Assembly (NCBI RefSeq): GCF_020283565.1
Contig: NC_060059.1
Coordinates: 42,152,338-42,216,337 of the forward strand
DNA: 64,000 bases
Direction: 5' to 3'
From: Trifolium pratense
Taxonomy: Eukaryota > Streptophyta > Magnoliopsida > Fabales > Fabaceae
The number at the start of each line of letters is the position of its first letter. Within the stretch, counting starts at the first letter, position 1. Both the position numbers and the translations under genes were made by a program. Positions 46,701-58,179 of the stretch are shown one piece after another. The notes under the pieces are model-generated. The model did not search any database. It was not told where the DNA came from and saw only the letters and a list, made by a program, of their open reading frames with translations.

Positions 46701-48588
46701 TGATAATACTAATGTTAGTCCTTTGTTTGATCAGGTTTGGCAGTGGCGAGGTCCAAATAGGATTCGCGCTGTTCTTTGGAAGCTAGCCCATGGATCATTG
46801 TTGACAAATGCAGTCAGAGCACACCGCCAGATGACAACAGATGATACATGTCCCAGATGTCAATCTTACCCGGAAACCATAATGCATATGCTTCGAGATT
46901 GTGAGGACGCTCAAAACTACTGGAACCAGTTCATCACAGAAGATAATTGGGCCAAGTTTTTCAGTCTTGGCTTGTACGGTTGGCTGGAATGGAACATCAC
47001 TACTAAACATATTGGAGCTAGCAACACGGATTGGCCTACTTTTTTTGGTGTTTCGGTTTGGTCTCTTTGGAAGGATCGCAATAAACTAGTATTTTCTAGA
47101 GAGACAGAGCTTGCAACGCATCTCACTTCAAAAATCATAGACATAGCTTATCAGATTGAAAAAGAGATGAAGTCCCCTCTTGCATCTCGATCTGTAAACC
47201 CGTGCCGGAAATACATGCATTGGTCAAAGCCTCCTCCTGAGTTTTTCAAAATAAATACAGACGGATCGTATGTACACGGTCAAGCGGCTTGCGGAGGAAT
47301 TATCAGAAATCACAATGGAAACTTTGTTAAAGGTTTCATGTGTAAGCTTGGGTCAGGAAATGCTCTCTTTGCAGAATTAAAAGGAATTCTCCTTGGTCTT
47401 CAGATAATGAGAGAGATGCAACTTACAAATGTCATTCTTGAAACAGATTCCATACATGCCAACAATATGATCCAGAATCGTCATACCTCCATTTTTCATC
47501 TCCAACCTCTACTCCAGGAGATTATAAACCTTATCAACCTCTCAGGGTCGACTATTCGTATAAATCACATTCATCGTGAAGCAAATTCTTGTGCCGATGC
47601 TCTTGCTTTAAGGGGTCATCAAGCGGATTTTTCCCCTTCTATTTTAGATGTTATTAGTCCTAGTATTAATTTGCTTTTTGATAAAGACTTAAGGGGAGCT
47701 TGTTCCTCTATAGTTGGTCCTTAGTTTTTTTATATTCCTTATCTTATCAAAAAAAAAAAAAAAAACAAATTAGTGCATAAGATTTTTATTTCATTTGTGC
47801 ACCATATAATTTATGTGTTTTGAACCTATAAAAATGATAGTGATATTCCATATGTGGTTTTCAACTCATTATTTTTAGCCCCAAGTAGTTCCTATATATT
47901 TTGAAAACAAATTTCAAATCCTATGAAAATAGTTTAATCATATTTCATTTTTGAATAACTTATATCTCTATAACAAAAATTGGTCAAAGAAAATTAGTGT
48001 ATTTTGGTCCAAAATATATTAATTTTGTTCGACTCTCGTTTTGGTTTATATTTTGGTTACGAGTAGGTATACTTTAATAAGAACTCGTCATAATTAGGGT
48101 TTTTGGCCGGCCCTAACTTCATAGAGTATTCTCGCAAACCTCGGTTATTTCGACGTTGATGAAAGTAATCTCCACTCAGATGTTTAAGTCGCAATTCAAA
48201 GTGTGTGCTTAAATTGAATTGTTTATCCAACCACTAAAGTATATTTAACCATACAAAATTTAAACGCCGTCCACGGCGACGATTTGGGAATATTTTCACA
48301 AAAGAATAATTAAACACTTATAATTTGTAGTCTTGCAATCAACACGTATTAAAATCAAATTGATTACTAGAAAGAGGAATTGAAATCATTGACATATAGT
48401 AAAGTATAAGAGTGACAAAAAAAAAAGAGTTGAAACATGAATAAGCAAATAGGAGTATATATGTATGAAGAAGATGAACGTAAGTATTTGAATTGTACCA
48501 ATTTTTTGGAGTCATTTCCCTTCTGGATCTGTTCCTTCCATGATTCAACGGTATGAACACTGATGACTTGTCCCTCTTCTGCTGCCAT
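43789..48588 (-). CDS. TRXh: Thioredoxin h (copy B)
   Basis: Paralogue of copy A with the same three exons (minus strand): 48499-48588, 44426-44548, 43789-43923; 115 residues. The active site WCGPC, the EAMPTF cis-Pro loop and the ends are preserved, and exon 1 encodes the same 30 residues as copy A. Intron 1 has grown to 3,950 bp through a LINE insertion (45310-47764), antisense to the gene, plus other differences at 44690-45255. Intron 2 carries a 178-bp insert (43968-44145). Splice sites are intact, so the gene should work if the long intron is removed. TATAAAAG lies at 48670-48677 on the minus strand, 82 bp upstream. Confidence 0.94.
43968..44145. mobile_element. Small inverted-end insert in thioredoxin B intron 2
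   Basis: About 178 bp absent from copy A. The ends ATTGGCGGAGCCAG and TTGGCTCCGCC are inverted. The flanking ATCA may be a short target duplication. Superfamily undetermined. Confidence 0.65.
45304..47724 (+). CDS. LINE reverse transcriptase-RNase H open frame (5'-truncated)
   Basis: An 806-codon uninterrupted frame whose first codons (ATG CAT) come from the flanking target sequence. It enters the reverse transcriptase just before [13 protein letters not shown]. Catalytic FADD is at residues 119-122, with [11 protein letters not shown] before it. The zinc-binding reverse-transcriptase domain (zf-RVT) is about 477-560 ([16 protein letters not shown]). The C-terminal RNase H is about 649-775 ([29 protein letters not shown]). 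The apurinic endonuclease and the N-terminal third of the reverse transcriptase are missing, so the product could not support insertion. The absence of stops points to a recent insertion. Confidence 0.9.
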   Translation: MHGKKGFMILKIDMEKAYDRIEWSFIKETLVLLNIPNNIRELIQHCISSASMSINWNGEPTSSFNSSRGLRQGDPLSPYLFVLALERLNHFIQDRVNEGRWKPLYFGRGGGPKLSHICFADDLVLVAEANMDQVILIKDTLDRFCLNSGQKINFNKSKVFFSRNIVDSAATMLSHGLGIEKTRDIGMYLGAPMIHQRISRNSYTFIIDKMRKKLSTWKANNLSFAGRVTLAQSSLSCIPGYVMQTTNIPASICEEAEKICRDFIWGSTNQHRKCHLISWEKICRPKEEGGLGFRNLRILNQVYKHKLAWQMVADPDKLWVQVMRAKYNCGFLSTPNIIARSNSSNIWKAIVKAWEHVNPHIRWVINDGHGTRFWKDIWIPNCGVLEDQYSNLIPMGEIEYSVSSYVIDGDWNWNMLATRLPESICNLIAKLKPPIVGNSDIPNWNISTDGNFSINSAYELLSSNDNDNTNVSPLFDQVWQWRGPNRIRAVLWKLAHGSLLTNAVRAHRQMTTDDTCPRCQSYPETIMHMLRDCEDAQNYWNQFITEDNWAKFFSLGLYGWLEWNITTKHIGASNTDWPTFFGVSVWSLWKDRNKLVFSRETELATHLTSKIIDIAYQIEKEMKSPLASRSVNPCRKYMHWSKPPPEFFKINTDGSYVHGQAACGGIIRNHNGNFVKGFMCKLGSGNALFAELKGILLGLQIMREMQLTNVILETDSIHANNMIQNRHTSIFHLQPLLQEIINLINLSGSTIRINHIHREANSCADALALRGHQADFSPSILDVISPSINLLFDKDLRGACSSIVGP
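45310..47764 (+). mobile_element. 5'-truncated LINE inserted in thioredoxin B intron 1
   Basis: It has a target-site duplication of 14-18 bp ending ACAAATTAGTGCAT (45296-45309 and 47765-47778; the A-rich start is ambiguous with the tail), a poly-A tail at 47749-47764 and 5' truncation within the reverse transcriptase, the signature of target-primed reverse transcription. Copy A has the uninterrupted target at about 29800-29820. Confidence 0.95.
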
Positions 48589-48669
48589 TTTTCTCTTCCT
48601 TCGAATCTTGTTTGCTCAGCCTGTACGAGAATACTATATTGCATATGCACTACAAATCACGACCCCGCA

Positions 48670-48677
48670 CTTTTATA
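48670..48677 (-). promoter_or_regulatory. TATA box of thioredoxin B
   Basis: TATAAAAG on the minus strand, 82 bp before the start codon. Confidence 0.65.
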
Positions 48678-48849
48678 ATTTTTTTGTGGTTACTGTCCCT
48701 CCTGATCACAGTTAATTATCATTACTAAGTTCAGTGTCAATCAGCAGTGAACCAACTAACAATTGTTCAGTGTAACGCTAATTATATACCTAGTATATAC
48801 TTTTGCCTAAAAATTAACATTAATCACCTAAAAAATAAAATAAAATAAC

Positions 48850-49000
48850 GTTATGTGGATATGTACCGCTACACGGCTTGAGTGAATGATTGTGATTGGT
48901 CCACAAATAGTATTTAATATAAAAAAATTAATAAATACTATTCGTAAGCCGATCAGAATCATTCACCTCAACAAATGTACTTGTACATATCCACATATGT
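48850..49000. mobile_element. Fold-back MITE, ~150 bp
   Basis: Arms of about 70 bp are inverted copies: TATGTGGATATGTAC and GAGTGAATGATTGTGATTGG on the left, with complements on the right, joined by a short AT loop. Lies between the divergent thioredoxin B and GTPase genes; the unit-1 copy has lost most of one arm. Confidence 0.75.
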
Positions 49001-49215
49001 GTAAAAAAAAAAATTCACCTAATTGTAATCATTTTATTGATTTTTAGCAAAGGTGGAGTGCATATGCATCACACTTAACAATTTTGATAATACACTAACA
49101 AAATCTAAATTCTCCAATGTAGATCAGAATCAAATCTTCGATGTGATTTTAGATTTCAGACGAATAACGGTTTTAACATAGTTATTACTATCAAAAATCT
49201 AAATTCTATGTTGAC
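49001..49215. other. Unit-2-specific insert upstream of the GTPase gene
   Basis: About 215 bp absent from unit 1, where the flanks (CCACATA and TATTTAGGGCG) adjoin. It contains loosely inverted CTAAATTCT/AGAATTTAG-type ends near 49105 and 49205. Not classified. Confidence 0.45.
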
Positions 49216-49798
49216 GGTATTTAGGGCGTAAATGAGTCGAGTCTAACTCGTCTAAACTCGATTCGAGTTCAACACGAACTATTTTTTCAGTTTAAGTTGG
49301 TACTGTTTAAAGTTCGTGAACAGTTCAATTCAGCTCGTTAGGTTTAGTTCGTTTTCACCTCGAAACTCAACTTAAGGGTTCTACAATTTTTACATATGTT
49401 TTGTAAAAATCATTTTTAATTTTTTTTTCAATCCATAACATAGGGGCCAAAAATCTAAAAGTAACTTTCAAGAGATCTCTTTTTGCCACCCTACTAATTC
49501 TAGGGCGTATCCTACGAAATTATCAAAATACCTTTATATGTTACTTAGGTAGCAGACACCCCCTCAAAACACCATACTTTTATAACATCCGCTACTTAAC
49601 TAACAGACCTTATTTTTCAAAATTTCTAATTTTTATAACATTCGCGAGTAATTGGAAAAAATTGGAAAATCGTAGGACGCGCGAGTAATCGGTAGCAAAA
49701 TTAATTCTCAACTCTCAAAATATACTCATCTAGCCCAATCTTTGGTCACATCTTCATCTTCCTCTTTCCTTTTTCTCTTCAATCAAAAAAATTGGATA

Positions 49799-52700
49799 AT
49801 GTCTTCACTCGTTTCACCACCACCTTCATTTCTCACTATTCCTTCACACAAAACTCATTTCTTCTGTTCCATTCATCACTTCCTCCCACTTCAACTTCCA
49901 CCAAGGTATCACAATTTCACTCATTCTACTTTCATCTCCTTCTCCGTTAATTAACGCCATTTTTCTGTTATTAACGGCAATTATCTGTTATTATGTATAT
50001 AGGAACTTCAAATTCCAACACAAATGGAAAACACTAGAATGCAAAGTTACAACGAATTTAGATGCTCCACCGTCAACGTCAACGGCGTTAGCGAAAGAAC
50101 CACACAAATACTTCGATCAGGTAGTTATAACCGTTCGTGGAGGAGACGGAGGTCACGGAGCAATATTGAATCAAAAACCTAAAAAAGAAGTTGAAAAAGG
50201 AAAAGGAAAAAAAGCGATTAATGATAATATTTACAAGAAAAGCGCGTTGAAGAGAGATTTTGATGGTTCTTTGATACTACCAATGGGAGGTCATGGTGGT
50301 GATGTTGTTATTTATGCAGATGAAAGTAAAGATACATTGTTAGAGTTTCATAATAAGAATCGATTTAATGCCAAACGCGGTGGAAATGTTGATGCAGTTG
50401 GCGTTTTTACTTCTTATTTGCGGAATGGAACTTCAGCACCTACTGTTCGTATTCCTGTTCCTCTAGGTTTGCTAATTTCATTCTGTTAGTTTCAATTTTT
50501 GATATTTTGGCATTGTTTGGATAAACAGCTTATAGCATAAGTGCTTATGTTAAAGCTAAACTAAAGTTAAATTGTTTTTGTATAAGTTGTATGCTGTTTT
50601 AGTTAGCTATTTTGGATAGCTTATGAAAATAAGCTGAAAACAGTTTAGATAAGTTCTAATAGTCTCACAAGTGCTGGTGTCATTAGATAAGTTCGACTAA
50701 GTCAATCCAAAATGGTGCTATATCTAATTTGGATATTTTTCTAGTGCTCCTTCTATGCAAAAATAAATGTTGATGTGTTTTTATTAGCAATTGTCAAAAT
50801 ATTTACATTTAATTAGTTGTTTTTGAATTCACAGTTGGTGCAAAGATTTGCATTTGTACTTTTAAAGGATTTGGAAAATAAATAAAATTAAGTTAATCTA
50901 GACTAGAGTTCACCTCGTACCCGATTATAAGTTGGAAATGTGAATACGATGTGAATAAGACTAGAGTTCACTAATAGCGTCTCATATGCAATGTTTTAAA
51001 AACCGAACTGGTGTGATCTCCAAGTCATGGTTGGTGTGATCTCCAAGTCATGGTTCAATTGTTTTAACCATCTTGAACTTGGACCAGATGAAACTGTGAT
51101 CAAATTGTTCAAGTAATCAAATTGTGGATAGTGTCTGTTTATTGTTCAACTGATCGAACCACTTGGTTTTTAACAAATTGTGGTGGTTTGTTTTCTTGTT
51201 TTCAATCAAAATATGTTCACTATTTATTATCAAAGTTATTACCTTGTTTTAATTTTGTTTTCTGTTTAAAATAATTTGTGAAGAAGATTGTGAAACAACA
51301 TTTTGGTGAAAACAACCCCTAAAAAACTGAATTTCATATCCCTCATTGAGTTTATAATTGTGAATTACAGGTACAGTTGTGAAAAGCAAACGGGGAAAGA
51401 TGTTAGCTGATTTAGCACGACCTGGTGATGAAGTTCTTGTTGCGAGGGGTGGACAAGGAGGGGTAATACACATATTTGAAATTCATTGAATATTCTATTG
51501 GTTTTTGTTTCTATTTGTTTTTGTAATTGAGTAATGAATCAGATATGTTCAATCCGTTTAAGACATAAACTAGCACTAGATAAGTTGTACCAATTCAAAT
51601 TGGTGGTAAAATGGAATAATTAAAGCGTAAAATAAATTCATACTCTTTGGCAATGTACTCTGTAAACAAGGTTTTTTTTTTATTCCGAAACTACTTTATC
51701 AACATTATCTATTTTCCTGGAAAGTATAGATTATAGTCAATGAGTTGCGGTATACAACCTATCTTAGTTATTATTACTGTATTTTGTATCTGATTCCAAC
51801 TTTTTCTCGTCTTACCAGATTAGCTTGTTAGAAATGCCACGGAATAATAGGAAAAAAACGACGAGTTTGACAACTAATGTGATGAGAGATGACTCCGATA
51901 AGGTAAAGTCTATTGATTATTTATGTGTTCACTGAAATATTTACTTGATTGTCTCTCTCCGGAAGCTATCATTGGTGACTTCATTGTGCATGTGTTGAAG
52001 GATTTAATCAACAGGGCATTGCTTTTGTTCTCTCAGTTTAATTAATGTTGGTTTAAACTTTGCAATCCATAATTGATCAACCAATTTTCTGTCCAAAATA
52101 CTTGCTCTGCTGGGGTCTGGAACTACATTTTTTTGTAAACCCATTCAAAAAAAAAAAAAAAGAAAGAAGGAAATGTATCTTGAAACCAGAAACAATACCT
52201 AGTTGTGTTATAATCTTACTGTAAGATAAAACAATCATTTTAAAATTGTTACAGGTTTTAGTTCACGGTCAACCTGGAGAGGAGATTAAGTTGGAGTTGA
52301 TCCTACGAGTTGTAGCTGACGTTGGTTTGATTGTAAGTATTGCATATATTCATAGTGCCATATTTAGTTCTCTATGGGTCTTCTCACTTTTATCTTCATA
52401 ATACTTTGTGTGGGATGTTGATAAGCTGATTCCGTGTTTTATCTCTTTACCAAGCATCATGATAATTTTGAGATTTCTGGGAAACTAAAATGTTGATTTT
52501 ACTTGCCATGACTTCTATTGAAAATTGTGAAGAATAGCAGGGTGAGGTGTTGTAAAGATTGCATTGTTTCATTTAGTTTCTTTGGATTGTATAAATCATT
52601 TTTTAATATGGTGAACAAAAGTTGCCTATTACTGTTAGTCAAAGTGAAATTCATTGGCTTTAGAGGATGTAAAAGACTGCTTTTTAGAAGGTTTTACTCC

Positions 52701-54741
52701 TCCAAATGTTTTCATCGAGCTGCTCAAGATCAAGTGTTCTTGTTGTAGGGACTTCCAAATGCCGGGAAATCAACACTTTTGGCAGCCATTACACTTGCAA
52801 AACCTGATATTGCCGATTATCCTTTTACAACATTAATGCCAAATCTTGGACGCCTTGATGGGGATCCCAACTTGGGAGCAGGGATGTATTCATCTGAGGC
52901 TACATTGGCAGATTTGCCTGGTCTTATAGAAGGTGCTCACTTGGGAAAGGTATAAATAAATCCATATATATTACTGTCAAATGTCCGTCTTTTATTCTAC
53001 CATTGAGATTCTAATTATTAAATATGAAATCTTTTTTTTATCTTTCAGGGTCTTGGTCGCAATTTTTTGAGGCATCTAAGGAGAACCCGTCTATTGGTCC
53101 ATGTTGTTGATGCATCTACTGAAAACCCTGTAAATGACTACAGAACTGTCAGAGAAGTATGTATATAGCATTTTATTTTATGATTTAAATTCAGGTTTTT
53201 TGTTGGCTTGGTGGCTTTAGACTCCATTCTTCTTATTTATTTATTTTGAAGAACCAAATATTAAATAATACATCACCAAAAGTTAGTCACTAGCACAACA
53301 TATGCTAGGAATATACACAGTTTATGTAAATAGAAAACCAACACACCTCAACACAAAAATAATTCCTAAATCGAATGTGTACCGAATAATCTTAGACTCC
53401 ATTCTAATAACTATTAGAGAAGGGGAATTTGGCTCCTCTGAAGTGATAACTCACTTTTGAGAATAAAGTAAGACCTCTCAACCATCGATAGGAAATTCAA
53501 ATTTTCAACACATCTACGATTTAATAACCATGATCACATAATGTTGACCATTGATTTTTAATCAATTTTTCAGTCAGCTGCTTAGACAGGAGTTAAATTA
53601 GTCTATTGATTTTATTAGCTCTGATAAATTACCTCTCAAAAACATCTATTGATAATCACAACTATGCTGTTTGTTGTTTATTCTTTGCCCTTTCTGTTGC
53701 TTTTGTATTTCAAGTCACTGGTCGGAAGTAAAGTGACGCAAATAAATCTAGTCAGTTTAATATGCATAAAGAAATCTGTGGCCAGTCCAACTTTTCTTGT
53801 TGGAACGTGTATCTTTCCCCCATGTTTTGAAGTTTGTAATCTTGCTCATTTTCTCTCCATTCTAATTCTGTTTTGCAGGAGTTGCGCATGTATAATCCTG
53901 AGTACCTTGAACGACCATACATTGTTGTTTTGAATAAGATTGACCTGCCAGAGGTATATGTAGTTTCCTACTACTAACCTTTATTGTGAGTTTGAGTGTA
54001 TCTTTTAGTTTCTTATTTATCTTGTAAAGGGAGGCTCAGTGCACAAGGCTCCCATCATTGTGGAGTTTAGTGACTAGTAAGGGTCATACGTTTATAGCCG
54101 GGGCTCGGTGTCTACATCTAGAACCCAGGACCACCTTGGCACTAGGCATCTACTTTGCCATTGCACGAAAGCCCACCCTTTCCTATTAATATCTTGTAAT
54201 ATGAAAAATAAGTCCTGCAACAAGCATGTTCATTAATTTTGTTTTCAGGTTATAGATAGGCTTCCAACACTGACTCAAGAAATTCAAAGAATTGGCAGTG
54301 ATGGTGCAGCTTCTGAACCAAAACCAAGCTCTGAAGTTTCTGCTCAATTATTGTCCGATGAAAGTGATACAAAGGAAAAAACACTTGAGGATTATCCACG
54401 ACCTCACTCTGTTATTGGAGTTAGTGTTCTGTAAGTGCTTGATGTTTTATTTCATAATAGTGTTTCTTTTTATTATGTTTTGTCCTTCATAACATTTCAC
54501 ACACACGCTAAAGGTTTAGACAATCTATAGCATACTTTTCATAGTACCTTAATGTCTTAGGTCAAAATTTCATGTTGTCTCTTATTGCAGAAAGCGTATC
54601 AAGATTAAGGAGATGTTAAAGGAAATAAGGGCCGCTTTAAGGCAGTGTGTTGATTCTAGTGAGACATTGGCTTCCAGTGTGCCACTGCGAGATCTTGCAG
54701 TTCAACAAGGCTTAAGGCTTTCTAGCAAAAACTACACATAA
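49799..54741 (+). CDS. Obg/CgtA-family GTPase, probably organellar
   Basis: Ribosome-assembly GTPase of the Obg family. Ten exons: 49799-49905, 50003-50466, 51371-51462, 51819-51902, 52255-52332, 52749-52949, 53049-53156, 53879-53953, 54249-54430, 54591-54741; 513 residues in one frame. The first ~60 residues are Ser/Pro/His-rich without acids, then basic, like a plastid or mitochondrial transit peptide. The Obg domain starts at [18 protein letters not shown] and includes MGGHGGDV and [11 protein letters not shown]. The G domain has G1 [10 protein letters not shown]2 TT in DYPFTTL, G3 DLPG, G4 NKID and a G5-like segment near VIGVSVL. It lacks the long C-terminal extension of larger plastid Obg proteins. 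Divergent from thioredoxin B (1.2 kb). The truncated unit-1 copy leaves this as the only complete gene here. Plastid versus mitochondrial targeting is unresolved. Confidence 0.93.
51009..51055. repeat. 23-bp tandem duplication in GTPase intron 2
   Basis: GGTGTGATCTCCAAGTCATG is repeated in succession; the pseudogene has it once. Confidence 0.85.
53210..53640. other. Extra non-coding sequence in GTPase intron 7
   Basis: The 720-bp intron is the second-longest of the gene, after intron 2. No element ends were recognised. Confidence 0.35.
54027..54190 (+). mobile_element. SINE-like repeat in GTPase intron 8
   Basis: The stretch GGCTCAGTGCACAAGGCTCC followed by a G+C-richer body resembles a repeat type common in dicot introns. 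It lacks clear pol III boxes and tail, so low confidence. Confidence 0.35.
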
Positions 54742-54939
54742 ATTGGTTTTGGTGTTCATTTGCCTTTTATCAGAGAACAAAGATTAAGAAAATTGCTAAT
54801 TGGTTTTAGAAAAAATACTAATGTAGAAGATTTGACACCTAAGAATAATAACTCTAGTTTTTGACACCTAAGAAGCAAAATCGTGCTTACGGCTTACCAA
54901 CTTTTTCTTTTGTAGAAGATTTGGAATTTAGTGTCACTA
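54742..54939. other. 3' flank of the GTPase gene
   Basis: Presumed 3' UTR; contains AATAAT-type polyadenylation-like sequence near 54846 and nothing else recognisable. Confidence 0.4.
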
Positions 54940-56320
54940 AATTTTTTGATCGAGATGTGTATCACATCATGTAGTCAAAGAGTTATGACCGCACACAAGC
55001 TAGATCCTAGGAACCATGGTTTTGGAAAAGGGTTAGGTTAATGTGTGCCCTTAGGGCACATTATAAAGTATCCTAATATAGAAATACTACATTTAATAAT
55101 GTAAGAAATTTAATGCATAAAAGTAAAAATGCACAAATTCTCAGAAATAATTTCTATATTTGTTTTCTTAACATGTGCCCTTAAGGGCACAAGTTAACAT
55201 TCTCCTTTGGAAAATATTGAGGTTGACAAATGAGGCAATATTTTGGTTTGTTCGGTTCCTTTTTAATACACCCTTTACTACACCTTTACTTTGGAAAGAT
55301 AAGCTGAGCTATTTAAAGCTATTTAAAATGATGTATGAACTTTGTAAAATAAATAAATAAAATGATGTATTACTAAAGTTATCTAAATTTTGCACCCAAA
55401 CAACTCAAATATGGATTAAGTCAGTTGATTTAAAGAAAATTACTAATCTATTATCTTTAAATTGCAGGGATTGAATCTTTCATAATCTAACCAACAAAAG
55501 GGCATGAGTTAATATAAATGACAAATAATCCTACCTAAATGTTGACAATGGAAATTAATGAGAAGACACACTTACTGATGTATGACTAATTTAAGGCTAT
55601 CTAAATGTTGCCGCCAAACAACCCAAATATGAATTAAGAAGTGGATTCAAAGCAAATTACTAATTTGTTCTCTTTAAATTGAAATCTTTCATAATCTAAC
55701 CAACAAAAGGGCTTGAGTTTACCAACATAAATGACAAACAATCCTACCTAAATGTTGCCAATGAAAATTAATGAGAAGACACACTTAATGATGTATGACT
55801 GATTTAAAACTATCTAAATGTTGCCGCCAAACAACCCAAATATGGATTAGGAAGTGGATTCAAAGCAAATTACTAATTTGTTCTCTTTAAATTGCAGGGA
55901 TTGAATCTTTCATAATCTAACCAACAAAAGGGCATGAGTTCACCAACATAAATGACAAACAATCATACCTAAATGTTGACAATTAATGGAAATTAATGAG
56001 AAGACACACTTACTGATGTATAACTGATTTAAAACTATCTAAATGTTGCCGCCAAACAACCCAAATATGGATTAGGAAGTGAATTCAAAGCAAATTACTA
56101 ATTTGTTCTCTTTAAATTGCAGGGATTGAATCTTTCATAATCTAACCAACAAGAGGGCAGAAATTCACCAAGATAAAAGGCGGTCCATGTTATTCTGAAG
56201 ATGACAATTAATAACCGTGACACATCCTCATAAATTGACCGACTTAGTTTAATTTTTGCATTTTATCACTTGTGACATGCTTTAAACTATAATTTAACAT
56301 TTAAAAAAAAAACTATAATT
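54940..56320. repeat. Repeat block I with ~220-bp tandem units
   Basis: The start (GAGATGTGTATCACATCATG at about 54951) matches 58200, and the end (GACATGCTTTAAACTATAA) matches 62110. Within it, four units of about 215-225 bp recur, each containing GGGATTGAATCTTTCATAAT (near 55467, 55680, 55897, 56122), then CCAACAAAAGGGC and GAAGACACACTTA. No coding sequence. Confidence 0.85.
55033..55197. mobile_element. MITE with palindromic ends
   Basis: The ends TTAATGTGTGCCCTTAGGGC and its approximate complement TTAAGGGCACAAGTTAA are inverted; the interior is AT-rich. Located inside repeat block I and absent from block II. A fragment of the same family lies at 63430 (TTAGGGCACATTAAGGTATC). Confidence 0.7.
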
Positions 56321-56895
56321 TAAAAGAATGACAAAAAAATCTTATTATTGGGATTTTAAAATCTAGTTGCAAGATTTATTTTTCATATGAGAAACACAAC
56401 TGAAGCAAGTTTAACTTACCTCACAACACAAACCTCAGCAAAACGAAATCCAGAATCACATTCCTTTGCTGTGTGCCATAAATACAAAGGTGGGATTGAA
56501 ATTCTGAGGTAGATACTACGATGAACAATGAGATGTGGTGTCCACCCTTGTATTATCTGCCTCAGAACCCCAGCTCCACCCTTGTACTACTGACGAAAAA
56601 GAAAGAAGTGAGTAGAAGTATGCATGTAGGAAGAAGAACAACACAAAATTACTTTTTCTTTTGAAAACAATATGAAAGGCTTTGCAATGCTAAAAACAAT
56701 GTAAAGAAAATAATCTCCTTCGAGGGGAATACCTCGTTAACAAATAAAAGACTGAAATTCTCTGATGTTATTTTCATTCCGTTGAGTATTATTGATACTG
56801 ATATATTGTTATGCTAATATTATTGATACTAGTATATTGTTGGTACAAATGAAACACTATTGAATATTGAAATATGCACATTCAGGCTAGTGTTT
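56321..56895. other. Non-coding spacer
   Basis: No gene. The tandem phrases TATTGATACTGATATATTGT and TATTGATACTAGTATATTGT near 56788-56843 form a short duplication. Confidence 0.45.
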
Positions 56896-57898
56896 CAATC
56901 TGGATCCTCAGCTGCAGCACCTGTCTGCTGCGGCTGCTGCATCATCCTGGTCCTAGACTTAATCACGCACGCTGAGCCAATTTTACTATATATCAGTCCC
57001 AATTATTTGGTACATATTAATTGAATCATTTAAATACCTGATTTTCTTTAATTACTATTGGCTTATCTGAGTCACTTATATATACAAATTATATGCATAA
57101 AAATTACTCTTGGCTTATCAATTCACTCCTATACAATTACAGATTCACTTCTATACTCTTGGCACTGTCTGCATAAAAATTACTCTTGGCTTGTCTGATC
57201 CAAGTCAGTCTATTCTATGCAATATTTTTTCTTTATCCTTCTGTCATGGTCACTTTTGTCCTTTACACCGCTTGCATATATGGAACCAAATAACTACCGC
57301 TGCCAATGCTTTGTTCTATTGTGTGTGAGCAAGGTCTTAAATTACGGTTGCGATCACGGATGCGGTTGTTGCAACGTGTAATTAATGCGGTTGTTACGGT
57401 GTGAAATCATTTTGAAATTTCATATACTATATAGAATGACACTACAATACCACTACACTGTTTACCCACCATTGCTAACACTTAATTTATTCCATAAGCA
57501 CTGTTTGGAATGTTATTAAATTAAATAAAAATATTATGATATGATGAATGGTTGACTCACCTTAAGAAAAACAATACTGATGGACAACTCAAGAAAAAGC
57601 TAATTTGGAATTTGAGGCACAAAAGCTTTATCCGTATATTGTTATAGGAATTGTATGAAAGATTTTGTGGGAATGAAGAAAACAAAGAAAGCAGCATGTA
57701 AATTTTTTGTGGCAGGTATAATAAATACTTTGCATATTATACGCATATAATTGTGTTAGATTGACAAGATATCAGTTTAATTACATGCTCTGGGATTGGT
57801 ATGTAGTAAAATTGGCTCAGCATGCGTGATTAAGTCTAGGGCCAGGATGATGCAGCAGCAGCCGCAGCAGACAGTGCTGCAGCTGAGGATCCAGATTG
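56896..57898. mobile_element. Non-autonomous Mutator-like element, ~1.0 kb
   Basis: Terminal inverted repeats of about 95 bp (56896-56990 and 57804-57898) begin CAATCTGGATCCTCAGCTGC and are nearly perfect complements. They are much richer in G+C than the flanks. A 9-bp imperfect target duplication CTAGTGTTT / CTAATATTT (7 of 9) flanks them, the length typical of Mutator-like elements. No transposase frame inside. Confidence 0.75.
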
Positions 57899-58179
57899 CT
57901 AATATTTTCATGGATCATTACATGTAATGTGAATTGATATATTTGTTAATATGGTCATCAACTATATTTGCATCTGTTAGCATTTTATTGCAAATTTGCA
58001 TGTAATGTGAACATTGTACAACTTACCTTAAACTGGCAAACAAAGTTAGTCAATGAAAAAATAAACACTCCTAGGAATTGGGAGTCATGCATTATGACTG
58101 CATAGTTGCACATATCTCTGCCGTTCGATTTTGAGCAAATTTTGATTTTTAAATTTTTTCAATATTTAGCTTAAAATTT

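Noticed and set aside
46795..47144. Minus-strand frames within the LINE
   Set aside because: They are antisense shadows of the reverse transcriptase-RNase H frame.
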